64,000 nt of DNA from Zoogloeaceae bacterium. GTDB taxonomy: Bacteria > Pseudomonadota > Gammaproteobacteria > Burkholderiales > Rhodocyclaceae. Positions 7,960-16,063 of this stretch are shown here, piece by piece. Numbering within the stretch: position 1 is the first letter of the stretch; every line of letters starts with the position of its first letter. The position numbers and the translations under genes were made by a program. The notes beneath the pieces were generated by a model. It saw only the letters and a list, made by a program, of their open reading frames with translations. It was not told where the DNA came from and ran no database searches. The DNA lies in the NCBI GenBank assembly GCA_024235655.1, contig JACKLY010000002.1:279707-343706 (forward strand), written 5' to 3'.

Positions 7960-9338
7960 CAGTGGCGGGCAGCGGCAGCCGGACGGCGTGGCGCATTTTC
8001 CATGGGCTGTGGATCCAGTACGCCGACAGTCAGGCTTTCATCGACAAAATAACGCTTTGCCACTTCCTGTACCTGTTCCGCTGTCACGGCCTTCAGCTTT
8101 TCAATGATCTGCTCGCCGCTTTGGTAGGGCAGCCCGACGATTTCCAGTTGGCCGATTTCCATCGCCTGCGCAAACATCGAGTCGAGCTTGTAGATTTCGC
8201 TGGCCACCAGCTGCGCCTTGGTACGGTTCAGTTCCTCGGCGGTGATGCCATCCGCCTGCACCCGGGTAATTTCTGCACGCAAGCCGGCTTCCATCTCGGC
8301 CACGGTCTTGCCCTGAGAAGGTGTGCCGACGAGATAGAACATGCCGGGGCCACGAGCGCTGGCGTCGTACTCGGCGCCGGCGGACACGGCAAGGCGCTGC
8401 TCGCGCACCAGGCTCTTCGAGAAGCGGGCAGCGCCATGGCCGGACAACACACCGGCCAGCAGCTCCAGCGCATAGGGATCGACATCCTGCGCCACATTGC
8501 GGATGACCGGTGCACGGTAGCCCATGATCACCACTGGCAGTTCCGCCGGTGCCTTGACCGTGACGCGACGGACCCCCGTCTGCGTCGGCTCCTCCTGTGG
8601 CTTGCGCACCGGCAGGGGACGCGCCTTCAGGGCGCCGTACTGCTTCTCGGCCGCCGTGAACACGGCCTTGTGGTCGACATCGCCAACCACCACCATGGTG
8701 GCGTTGTTGGGCACGTACCAGCGCTCATACCAGTCGCGGGCATCCTGCACCGTCATGCTTTCCAGATCGTCCATCCAGCCGATGATCGGCCAGCGGTAGG
8801 GGTGCACCTTGAAAGCAACGGCATTCATGGTTTCAAACAGCAGCGATTGCGGCTGGTCGTCGGTGCGCAGGCGACGCTCTTCCATGACCACCTTGATTTC
8901 CTGCGCGAATTCGTCGGCAGAGAGGGTCAGGTGACGCATGCGATCGGCTTCCAGCGCAATCATTTCACCCAGCTTTTCCTTGGGCACCTGCTGGAAATAG
9001 GCAGTGTAGTCACGGCTGGTAAAGGCATTGTCGCGCCCCCCGGCGGCAGCCACGAGGCGATTGAACTCTCCCGGCCCGACCTTTGGTGTGCCCTTGAACA
9101 TCATGTGCTCAAGCACGTGCGCAACGCCAGTGGCGCCGTTGTTCTCATCCATCGAGCCGGCGCGATACCAGACCATATGTACCGCGGTCGGTGCTCGGTG
9201 ATCTTCCTTGACGATGATTTTCAGGCCATTGGCCAACGTATGCTCATAGGGATTGGCCAACGCGGGGATCGCCATTGCTGTGCAGAACAAGGCGGCCAAT
9301 GGGGCAAGCAGCGGTCGGAGGTGTCTTCGCATGGTCAT
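7959..9338 (-). CDS. M16 zinc metallopeptidase, catalytic subunit
   Basis: Periplasmic pitrilysin-family peptidase, 459 aa from the ATG at 9338 (MTMRRHLRP); an ATG two codons later is equally possible. The N-terminal hydrophobic stretch ending ALANPYEH looks like a cleavable signal. The inverted zinc motif HVLEH lies at about residues 74-78, with the third ligand in VVMEERR at 154, the expected spacing. The C-terminal M16 domain begins near residue 220. It forms an operon with the inactive M16 paralogue downstream and then rsmD. The 166-bp gap to the divergent ftsY should carry promoters for both directions. Confidence 0.93.
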   Translation of the reverse strand: MTMRRHLRPLLAPLAALFCTAMAIPALANPYEHTLANGLKIIVKEDHRAPTAVHMVWYRAGSMDENNGATGVAHVLEHMMFKGTPKVGPGEFNRLVAAAGGRDNAFTSRDYTAYFQQVPKEKLGEMIALEADRMRHLTLSADEFAQEIKVVMEERRLRTDDQPQSLLFETMNAVAFKVHPYRWPIIGWMDDLESMTVQDARDWYERWYVPNNATMVVVGDVDHKAVFTAAEKQYGALKARPLPVRKPQEEPTQTGVRRVTVKAPAELPVVIMGYRAPVIRNVAQDVDPYALELLAGVLSGHGAARFSKSLVREQRLAVSAGAEYDASARGPGMFYLVGTPSQGKTVAEMEAGLRAEITRVQADGITAEELNRTKAQLVASEIYKLDSMFAQAMEIGQLEIVGLPYQSGEQIIEKLKAVTAEQVQEVAKRYFVDESLTVGVLDPQPMENAPRRPAAAARH

Positions 9339-9504
9339 CGGGGGCTTCTGATAAAATTTGGGGCTGATTGAGTTGAACGAGGATTGGCAGTTTTTCTTCG
9401 GCCAAGGCAAAGCCAGCACAGATTCAAACGACATCGGGCGACAATCTTAACACTGGCGCCCGAGCTTCATTCCTGATGCAACACCCCTACGACACGGACC
9501 CCGC

Positions 9505-10482
9505 ATGTTTGGTTTCCTGAAAAAACCGCCGACCGAAAACGAAGCCGCCCCTGGCAACCCCGACAATGCGCCGCAAGTATCCTGGCGCGAGCGCCTGAAG
9601 TTCGGGTTGTCGCGCACCCGTGCCCAGCTCGGTGGCAAGATGAAATCGATCTTTGCCCGGGGCAAGGTGGATGACGAACTGCTGGAAGAACTGGAAACGC
9701 TGCTGGTAACCAGCGACGTCGGCATGGACGCCACCCAGCACCTGCTGCACGAGCTGAAGCTGCGCGCCAAGCGTGACAAGCTGGACACCCCGGAGGGCAT
9801 CCAGAAGGCGCTGGCCGATGTGCTGCACGATCTGCTCAAGCCACTGGAGCAGCCGCTGGATGTGTCCTCCCACAAGCCGTACATCATCATGATCGCCGGC
9901 ATCAACGGCGCCGGCAAAACGACCTCGATCGGCAAACTGGCCAAGTATTTTCAGGCGCAGGGAAAATCCGTTCTGCTGGCTGCCGGCGATACCTTCCGCG
10001 CTGCGGCTCGCGAACAGCTGATGACCTGGGGTACGCGCAACAATGTGACAGTCATCGCGCAGGATGGCGGCGACCCCGGTGCGGTCATTTTTGATGCCAT
10101 AGCAGCGGCCAAGGCGCGCGGCATCGACATTGTCCTCGCCGACACTGCCGGCCGCCTGCCGACGCAACTGCACCTGATGGAAGAAATCGCCAAGGTGCGC
10201 CGGGTCATCCAGAAAGCGGAACCCTCCGGCCCGCACGAAACATTGCTGGTGCTTGATGCCAACATCGGGCAGAACGCACTGATGCAGGTGAAAGCCTTCG
10301 ACAAGGCAATCAGCGTGACCGGCCTCGTCGTCACCAAGCTGGACGGCACGGCCAAGGGCGGCGTGCTGGCAGCCATTGCTCGCCAGTGTCCGAAGCCGGT
10401 GCGCTTCATTGGTGTCGGTGAAGGCATCGATGACCTGCGCCCCTTTGTGGCGCGTGACTTCGTGGACGCCCTGTTCGAATGA
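9505..10482 (+). CDS. ftsY: signal recognition particle receptor FtsY
   Basis: SRP-receptor GTPase that docks ribosome-nascent chain complexes at the membrane for co-translational insertion. It has 325 aa, with only a short N-terminal extension before the NG domain. The P-loop GINGAGKTTS starts near residue 132. DTAGRLPTQLHLMEEI (G3) and TKLDGTAKGG (G4) follow. The stop overlaps the ftsE start (ATGA), so ftsY-ftsE-ftsX form one translationally coupled unit as in E. coli. Confidence 0.97.
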   Translation: MFGFLKKPPTENEAAPGNPDNAPQVSWRERLKFGLSRTRAQLGGKMKSIFARGKVDDELLEELETLLVTSDVGMDATQHLLHELKLRAKRDKLDTPEGIQKALADVLHDLLKPLEQPLDVSSHKPYIIMIAGINGAGKTTSIGKLAKYFQAQGKSVLLAAGDTFRAAAREQLMTWGTRNNVTVIAQDGGDPGAVIFDAIAAAKARGIDIVLADTAGRLPTQLHLMEEIAKVRRVIQKAEPSGPHETLLVLDANIGQNALMQVKAFDKAISVTGLVVTKLDGTAKGGVLAAIARQCPKPVRFIGVGEGIDDLRPFVARDFVDALFE

Positions 10483-11132
10483 TCGTCTGCTCTGCGGTTG
10501 GCAAACGCTATCCGGGTGGCCTGACGGCACTCGATGGCGTCAGTTGCGAGATCAAGGCCGGTGAAATGGTCTTCGTCACCGGCCACTCGGGCGCCGGCAA
10601 ATCGACACTGGTCAAGCTGATTGCCGCCATTGATCGCCCGACCTCGGGCAGCATCGTGGTCAACGGCCAGAACCTGTCTGCCCTCCGCGGCAGCGCCCTG
10701 CCCTACCTGAGACGCAATTTCGGGCTGGTCTTTCAGGATCAGAAGCTGCTTTTCGACCGCAGCGCACTCGAAAACGTGCTACTGCCGCTGGCCATCACCG
10801 GCACGCCGATTGGCGATGCCACCCGCCGTGCCCAGGCGGCACTGGACAAGGTCGGCCTGCTTGATCGCGCCAAGGCCAACCCGATTGCCCTCTCCGGCGG
10901 CGAGCAGCAGCGACTGGCGATTGCCCGTGCAGTAGTCAACCGGCCGGCCATCCTGATTGCCGATGAGCCTTCGGCCAATCTCGATAGCGACTCCGCCGCC
11001 GAGATATTCGCCATTTTCCGCGCCTTCCACCAAGTCGGCGTCACCGTCATCATTGCCACCCACGACCCCTTGTGGAGCGAAAGCCCGGATGGACGCGCGC
11101 TACACCTGGCCCACGGCAGGTTGCTGACATGA
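10479..11132 (+). CDS. ftsE: cell division ATP-binding protein FtsE
   Basis: A 217-aa ABC ATPase that with FtsX links ATP hydrolysis to activation of septal peptidoglycan hydrolases. Walker A is GHSGAGKST (35-43), the signature is LSGGEQQR, Walker B is ILIADEPS and the switch His is in IIATHD. Both ends overlap neighbours by ATGA (ftsY upstream, ftsX downstream). Confidence 0.97.
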   Translation: MIVCSAVGKRYPGGLTALDGVSCEIKAGEMVFVTGHSGAGKSTLVKLIAAIDRPTSGSIVVNGQNLSALRGSALPYLRRNFGLVFQDQKLLFDRSALENVLLPLAITGTPIGDATRRAQAALDKVGLLDRAKANPIALSGGEQQRLAIARAVVNRPAILIADEPSANLDSDSAAEIFAIFRAFHQVGVTVIIATHDPLWSESPDGRALHLAHGRLLT

Positions 11133-12028
11133 GCGCCTGGATCAACCAGCATCGGGCGGCATTGCGCGACGCGCTGCGCCGCCTGGCGTCATCACCGCTG
11201 AACACGCTGCTTTCACTGTTCGTCATTGGCATTGCACTAACCCTGCCCGCCGCCGGCTGGCTGCTCATCGACAACGCCCAGAATGCCGCCAGCAGCGCCG
11301 CCGGCACCCAGCAGATCAGCCTGTTCATGGCACTGGATGCCGACAAGAAGGCACTGGCCGAGATCGAATCACGGCTGAAACTGGAAATGGCCGACCGCTG
11401 GCGCTTCGTCTCGCGTGAAGAGGCCATCAAGCATATGGAAGCAACGGCCGGCATGGGCGAACTGATCGCCAGCCTGCCAAAAAACCCGCTGCCGGACGCC
11501 TTCATCGTCGAACCGCTGGATGTGGCACCCGCCGCCATGGAAAAACTGGCGGCCAACTTCCGCGAATGGCCCCGTGTCGAACATGTGCAGCTGGATTCCG
11601 GCTGGGTCAAGCGCTTCGATGCCTTGCTGCGCATCGGCCGGCTGGGCGTCGGCATGCTCGCTGCCGTTTTCGCCATGGCGCTGGTGGTGGTCACCTTCAA
11701 CACCATCCGCCTGCAGATTCTCGCCCATGCCACCGAAATCGAAGTGGCAAGGCTGATTGGCGCCACCGATGCCTGGATTCGCCGACCCTTCACCTACTTC
11801 GGCGCACTCCAGGGCGGCCTTGGCGGCCTGTTTTCTGCCCTGCTGCTGGCCATTGGCAGCTCTCTGCTGGCCGAACCGGTCAGCGAACTGGCCGTGCTCT
11901 ACGGCGCCAGCTTCGGACTGCAAGGCCCCTCCGCCGGCCTTACCGGTCTACTCACTGGTGCCGGTGCCACCCTCGGCTGGCTCGGCGCCCAGATCTCGGT
12001 CAGCCTCAGCCTGCGCCAGCATCGTTGA
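11129..12028 (+). CDS. ftsX: cell division membrane protein FtsX
   Basis: Permease-like partner of FtsE, 299 aa from the ATG at 11129, which overlaps the ftsE TGA; an upstream in-frame start would lie within ftsE and is not favoured. A cytoplasmic N-terminus is followed by a first transmembrane helix (about 22-48), a periplasmic domain of about 120 residues, and three C-terminal helices (about 170-195, 225-250, 265-290). This matches the four-helix FtsX topology. Confidence 0.95.
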   Translation: MSAWINQHRAALRDALRRLASSPLNTLLSLFVIGIALTLPAAGWLLIDNAQNAASSAAGTQQISLFMALDADKKALAEIESRLKLEMADRWRFVSREEAIKHMEATAGMGELIASLPKNPLPDAFIVEPLDVAPAAMEKLAANFREWPRVEHVQLDSGWVKRFDALLRIGRLGVGMLAAVFAMALVVVTFNTIRLQILAHATEIEVARLIGATDAWIRRPFTYFGALQGGLGGLFSALLLAIGSSLLAEPVSELAVLYGASFGLQGPSAGLTGLLTGAGATLGWLGAQISVSLSLRQHR

Positions 12029-12055
12029 AGCAGCCACCTGCCCGCTGGCAAAGTT

Positions 12056-12139
12056 GGCGTAATTTACAATGTTTTAAGCCGAACCCGCTCTATTACTGGG
12101 CGTTCCGGTTTCGTCATGTGGCGTAATTCTCATAGTTTA
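12056..12139 (+). repeat. imperfect direct repeat upstream of rpoH
   Basis: GGCGTAATT-N2-CA-N2-GTTT occurs at 12056-12074 and again at 12120-12138, 64 bp apart. This is the only structure I can see in the 214 bp between ftsX and the CIRCE element, apart from generally lower GC. It may be two binding sites for one regulator; no family is recognised. Confidence 0.35.
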
Positions 12140-12242
12140 CGAGTTTAGGTACAGGTTTTTCACCAACACACCCGACACAGCGCGACCCGATCCAGCCCAC
12201 ACCAGCAAAAAAATCATCGTTTCTTGCGAACCTCTCAAACTT

Positions 12243-12269
12243 TTAGCACTCCATGTACGCGAGTGCTAA
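12243..12269 (+). promoter_or_regulatory. CIRCE element (HrcA operator) upstream of rpoH
   Basis: TTAGCACTC (12243-12251), nine-base spacer, GAGTGCTAA (12261-12269): a perfect match to the CIRCE consensus with the canonical spacer. It lies 33 bp upstream of the rpoH ATG. CIRCE is bound by the heat-labile repressor HrcA, so rpoH transcription should rise when HrcA is titrated by misfolded protein. No hrcA gene is in this window. Confidence 0.93.
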
Positions 12270-12302
12270 AATGTTTGTGAACCCTTTTGGAGGACAACGC
12301 TC

Positions 12303-13148
12303 ATGACGAATGCTCTGGCTCTTTCGATGCCCAGTGCGGTCGGCAACCTGGATGCCTACATCCAGTCAGCGAACCGTTTTCCGATGCTCACCGAAGCAGA
12401 GGAGGTTTCGCTTGCCCGCCGCTTCCGCGAGGAAGAGGATCTTGATGCTGCCCGCCAGCTGGTGCTGTCGCACCTGCGGCTGGTGGTTTCGATCGCACGC
12501 GGCTACCTCGGCTACGGCCTGCCCCACGCTGACCTGATCCAGGAAGGCAATATCGGCCTGATGAAGGCGGTGAAACGTTACGACCCGGACAGGGGCGTAC
12601 GGCTGGTGTCGTTCGCCATCCACTGGATCAAGGCGGAAATTCACGAATACGTGCTGAAGAACTGGCGCATGGCCAAGGTGGCAACCACCAAGGCACAGCG
12701 CAAGCTGTTCTTCAACCTGCGCAGCATGAAGCCGGGCAGCGAAGCTTTGACACCTGGCCAGACGCTGGATGTAGCCAACAAGCTGGGGGTCAAGCCGGAA
12801 GAAGTCACCGAGATGGAAACCCGTCTCGCCGGGCATGACCTGGCGCTGGATGGCAAGGATGACGAGGACGAGAACTTCGCACCGATCACCTGGCTGGCAG
12901 ACAGCCACAGCGAACCAACCCGCGTGCTTGAAGCCCGAGAGTACGACCGTCTGCAGAGCGACGGCCTGCAAACGGCACTGGCCGGGCTGGACGAGCGCAG
13001 CCGCCGTATTGTCGAAGCACGCTGGCTGGCCGATGGCGACAGCGCCACCCTGCATGATCTGGCCGCAGAATTTGGCGTCTCCGCCGAGCGTATCCGCCAG
13101 ATCGAGGTAAAGGCACTGCAGAAGATGAAGGGGCTGCTGACGGCATAG
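12303..13148 (+). CDS. rpoH: heat-shock sigma factor RpoH (sigma-32)
   Basis: A 281-aa alternative sigma factor that directs heat-shock promoters. Region 2 carries LVLSHLRLVVSIARGYLGYGLPHADLIQEGNIGLMKAVKRYDP in order (about 52-95). The diagnostic RpoH box QRKLFFNLR is at residues 132-140, and region 4 ends in a helix-turn-helix (LAAEFGVSAERIRQIEVKAL). A strong ribosome site GGAGG sits at 12289-12293. Transcription is probably under HrcA control through the upstream CIRCE. A terminator-like hairpin follows the stop. Confidence 0.97.
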   Translation: MTNALALSMPSAVGNLDAYIQSANRFPMLTEAEEVSLARRFREEEDLDAARQLVLSHLRLVVSIARGYLGYGLPHADLIQEGNIGLMKAVKRYDPDRGVRLVSFAIHWIKAEIHEYVLKNWRMAKVATTKAQRKLFFNLRSMKPGSEALTPGQTLDVANKLGVKPEEVTEMETRLAGHDLALDGKDDEDENFAPITWLADSHSEPTRVLEAREYDRLQSDGLQTALAGLDERSRRIVEARWLADGDSATLHDLAAEFGVSAERIRQIEVKALQKMKGLLTA

Positions 13149-13170
13149 AATGGCGACAGCCAACTTCTCC

Positions 13171-13200
13171 AGCAACGCGGCTACGGCCGCGTTGCTCGTT
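13171..13200 (+). terminator. terminator-like hairpin after rpoH
   Basis: AGCAACGCGGC (13171-13181), loop TACG, GCCGCGTTGCT (13186-13196): a perfect 11-bp stem with a tetraloop, followed only by CGTTTC. It is a very stable hairpin 22 bp after the rpoH stop; the T-run is weak, so efficiency is uncertain. Confidence 0.6.
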
Positions 13201-13273
13201 TCAGGCTGCCGACTGATCGCGTAGGGATGGCATAATCCCGGTCGAATCAGTGCACTTTCGATACGTTCCTGAC

Positions 13274-14020
13274 ATGAAAACGTTCTACGACCAATTGCAA
13301 GTCAGCCCACTGGCCAGCCGCGAAGTCATCATTGCTGCGCACGAGCGCCTGGTTGCCGGCCTCGATGAAAGCACGCCGGAAGGCCTGCGCCAGCGCAAGG
13401 CGCTCAACGATGCCTTGTTCACCCTGAGCGATCCGGAGCGTCGTGAACGTTATGACCGCATCCTGCTCGGCATGGCACTCCCCGATCAGGCCAGCGCAAC
13501 CCATAAACGCTCCAAGGCCGTCCCCATTCTTTTATGGTTGGGTGCCTGCGCAGTTGCCCTCAGCTATGTGCAATATTCCCGCTCCAGCCAGCAAAAAATG
13601 GTCGAGCAGCAGCAACAGCGGGTGCGCGACATGATCGCTGCCGAAGAGCGCATGCAGGACCCACGCTCGGCCGAAGAAAAAGCGGCGGACCGTGAAGCGG
13701 CGCGTCTGCGCCGGGAAGAAGAACAACTGGCGCGTGAAGAACGCCAACGCGAACTGGCCCTGCAACGCGCGGAGCAGGAACAGCAGCGCGCCTTTGAACA
13801 GGCACGGCGCGAAGCCGACAACAACATGCGCAGCCGGCAACGCACGGAAGAAAAAGACGCACGTGAAGAAGAGCGCGCACTGCGCAATGCCGAGCGTCAG
13901 CAACAGCAGGACCAGGAACGCGAGTACAGGGAAGCACAGCGCCGGCTGGAAAAGGAGAAGGCGCTGGCACGCAAACTGGAAGCCGAAAACGACCCTTATC
14001 GCCGCCCTGTTCCCTATTAG
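13274..14020 (+). CDS. DnaJ-like membrane protein with coiled coil
   Basis: A 248-aa protein from the ATG at 13274. Residues 1-65 resemble a J domain (FYDQLQVSPLASREVIIAAHERL ... LSDPERRERYD), but the loop lacks the HPD tripeptide needed to stimulate DnaK. A transmembrane helix follows at about 82-102. From about 110 to 240 the chain is almost entirely Glu/Arg/Gln/Ala, a long charged helix or coiled coil. It lies directly after rpoH on the same strand, but a strong hairpin separates them. The function is unknown; the J-like fold may serve only for protein interaction. Confidence 0.75.
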   Translation: MKTFYDQLQVSPLASREVIIAAHERLVAGLDESTPEGLRQRKALNDALFTLSDPERRERYDRILLGMALPDQASATHKRSKAVPILLWLGACAVALSYVQYSRSSQQKMVEQQQQRVRDMIAAEERMQDPRSAEEKAADREAARLRREEEQLAREERQRELALQRAEQEQQRAFEQARREADNNMRSRQRTEEKDAREEERALRNAERQQQQDQEREYREAQRRLEKEKALARKLEAENDPYRRPVPY

Positions 14021-14348
14021 CAGACAATAAGCCGCTGCCGCCAACTCGCGCCGCCCCCGCTTTCGCCCCTGCCTGAACCACAGGCGGAGGAGAAGCTCCA
14101 CAAACTTGCGCAGCCGAAATATTTGTTCGTTGCAGCAAATATCTTCAGAAAACCCCCTTCACTTCTCTGCCAGCAACCACTTCGCAGATATTGCAACGCA
14201 ATAACTGAACTAAAGTTTGTCTTTTGCAATCATAGACTTGCAAGCAAATTTTTATTGCCACAGCGAAAAGGCCTGTTTACACTGCATCCTGATTTTTGAT
14301 CTAGATCAAATCCTGACGACTGGCCGACATCGATGTTCCGGGGGGGCG
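14021..14348 (+). promoter_or_regulatory. 328-bp AT-rich leader of the cox operon
   Basis: Non-coding stretch between the DnaJ-like gene and the DUF2244 gene. It contains an inverted repeat ATATTTG (14119-14125) / CAAATAT (14136-14142), three copies of the palindrome TTGCAA (14191, 14224, 14238) and the FNR-type box described separately. A frame reading upstream from the DUF2244 start through this region has no protein-like character. I could not place sigma-70 hexamers with confidence. Confidence 0.5.
14296..14309 (+). promoter_or_regulatory. FNR/Anr-type operator
   Basis: TTGAT-CTAG-ATCAA, a perfect match to the FNR/Anr/CRP-FNR family consensus TTGAT-N4-ATCAA, 39 bp upstream of the DUF2244 start and thus of the whole cox operon. 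A site this close to the gene would usually repress, which fits shut-off of a low-affinity oxidase when oxygen falls. No fnr gene is in the window. Confidence 0.82.
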
Positions 14349-14864
14349 ATGGCCTTGATGCTCACACACACTGCAGCAGGAGATGCCTGGGTGGCGCGGC
14401 CGAACCACGCCCTGAGCATGCTGCAGTCCCGAGTGCTGATGCTGGCGGTGGCGGGAATCACTGGCGTCATTGCCCTGGCTTTTGCCGCTGTGGGCGCCTG
14501 GCTGGTCATTCCTTTCGCCGGGCTGGAGATTGTCGCGCTCTGGCTGGCGCTCAGACACCTGCAACGCCACGCCGATGACGAAGAACGCCTGGACATTGAC
14601 GACACACAGATTTCGATACGGCGCCACACCGCCGGTCGGGTTGAGCACTACCAGTTCCAGCGCTATTGGGCACAACTGCGCATTGAACACCTCGATGGAC
14701 GCTCAGGCACCCGCCTCTTCCTGCGCTCCCACGGGCGCGAAGTTGAAATCGGGCGACTGCTCACCGAAGAACAGAAGGAAAACCTGGCCGATGATCTGAA
14801 AACAAGGCTGGGCGCAGTAGAACAACAACGTATCAGACAAATTGCACCGGAGGAGGGAAATTGA
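14349..14864 (+). CDS. DUF2244 family membrane protein
   Basis: 171 aa from the ATG at 14349 (MALMLTHTAAGDAW). Two adjacent transmembrane helices (about 30-50 and 53-72) are followed by a soluble domain with IDDTQISIRRHTAGRVEHYQF and LFLRSHGREVEIGRLLTEEQ, characteristic of DUF2244. The family is regularly found at the head of cytochrome oxidase operons in alpha- and betaproteobacteria; its job is not established. The stop overlaps the coxB start (TTGA). Confidence 0.88.
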   Translation: MALMLTHTAAGDAWVARPNHALSMLQSRVLMLAVAGITGVIALAFAAVGAWLVIPFAGLEIVALWLALRHLQRHADDEERLDIDDTQISIRRHTAGRVEHYQFQRYWAQLRIEHLDGRSGTRLFLRSHGREVEIGRLLTEEQKENLADDLKTRLGAVEQQRIRQIAPEEGN

Positions 14865-16054
14865 AAACTACGTACTGCTTCGTACGGCATCGGCTGCTCA
14901 AGGCCTGGCTGACACTCTGTGCTGCGCTTGCTGGCACACTACCCACAGCGGCGCTCGCCGATTACACCTGGAATTTTCCGACCCCGGTCACGCCGATTGC
15001 GCGCGATACGCTGAAGATCCATAACGAGTTCATGATCGTCATCACCATTCTGTTCGTGGTGGTGTTTGCGATCATGGTCTACTCGATGATCAAGCACCGC
15101 AAAAGCTCCGGGCACGCGCCGGCAAAATTCACCGGCCCCACCGGCACCGTGCAGTGGATCTGGGCACTGGTGCCTTTCGGCATTCTGCTGTTCATCGACT
15201 TCGTACTCATGGGCATCCCTGCCTACCACGCAGTGATCGACATGGAAGACACCAAGACCAAGGCCGATATGGTGCTGAAAGTCACCGGCATGCAATGGAA
15301 GTGGCAGTACGAATATCCGGAGTCCGGGGTCAAATTCATCAGCACCATGTCCACGCCGCGCGACCAGATTGCGAACAAGGCGGAGAAGGGCGAGCACTAC
15401 CTGCTGGAAGTCGACAACGAGGTGGTCCTCCCGATCAACAAGAAAGTGCGCATCCTGCTCACAGCCACGGATGTGATCCACACCTGGTGGGTGCCGCAGT
15501 TCGGCGTCAAGCGTGACGGGGTACCCGGTTTCCTGCGTGAAGTCTGGGTCAAGATCGAAGAGCCGGGGGTGTACCGCGGGCAGTGTGCGGAACTCTGCGG
15601 CAAGGATCATGGCTTCATGCCGATCGTGGTGCGTGGTGTTCCTGAGGCGGAATACATTGCCTGGCTGGACACCAAGAAAGCCGAACAGGCCGCCGCCAGC
15701 GCAGGAAGCAACAGAACCTGGAGCAAGGACGAACTGATGGCCGAAGGCAAGGCAGTGTACGAGAAGCAATGCGTCGCCTGTCACCAGGATGCTGGCCAGG
15801 GTCTGGCACCTGTCTTCCCGGCACTGGCAGGAAGCAAGATCGTGCTCGGCCCGTTGCTCTCGCCGGAAGGCAAGCTGATCAAGGACAGTCATGTCGATCG
15901 CGTGCTCAACGGCAAGGAAGGCACCGCGATGCAGGCTTTCAAGACCACACTGAACGACACCGAGTTGGCTGCCGTCATCACCTACGAACGCAATGCGTTC
16001 GGCAACAACAAGGGTGATTTCATTCAGCCGGCACAGATCAAGGCTTTGCGCTAG
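14861..16054 (+). CDS. coxB: cytochrome c oxidase subunit II with fused cytochrome c
   Basis: 397 aa, caa3-type subunit II. The start is a TTG at 14861 overlapping the previous stop, with an excellent ribosome site (GGAGGAGGG) just upstream. A signal sequence (about 1-35) and two transmembrane helices (about 55-80 and 100-120) anchor the CuA domain. The ligands are in DVIHTWWVP and RGQCAELCGKDHGFMP (two Cys, His, Met and the Glu carbonyl). Residues 300-397 are a cytochrome c domain with a CVACH heme site and a distal Met candidate in GTAMQAF. Electrons pass from soluble cytochrome c through heme c to CuA. Confidence 0.96.
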   Translation: MKTTYCFVRHRLLKAWLTLCAALAGTLPTAALADYTWNFPTPVTPIARDTLKIHNEFMIVITILFVVVFAIMVYSMIKHRKSSGHAPAKFTGPTGTVQWIWALVPFGILLFIDFVLMGIPAYHAVIDMEDTKTKADMVLKVTGMQWKWQYEYPESGVKFISTMSTPRDQIANKAEKGEHYLLEVDNEVVLPINKKVRILLTATDVIHTWWVPQFGVKRDGVPGFLREVWVKIEEPGVYRGQCAELCGKDHGFMPIVVRGVPEAEYIAWLDTKKAEQAAASAGSNRTWSKDELMAEGKAVYEKQCVACHQDAGQGLAPVFPALAGSKIVLGPLLSPEGKLIKDSHVDRVLNGKEGTAMQAFKTTLNDTELAAVITYERNAFGNNKGDFIQPAQIKALR

Positions 16055-16063
16055 GAGGCCACC

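Noticed and set aside
7728..9371. 547-codon plus-strand frame opposite the M16 genes
   Set aside because: Antisense shadow rich in His, Gln and Arg; the minus-strand genes are well supported.
12223..12257. Sigma-32-like promoter for rpoH (CTTGCG ... CTCCATGTA)
   Set aside because: The spacer is about 20 bases, too long for sigma-32, and the -10-like part is made of CIRCE bases.
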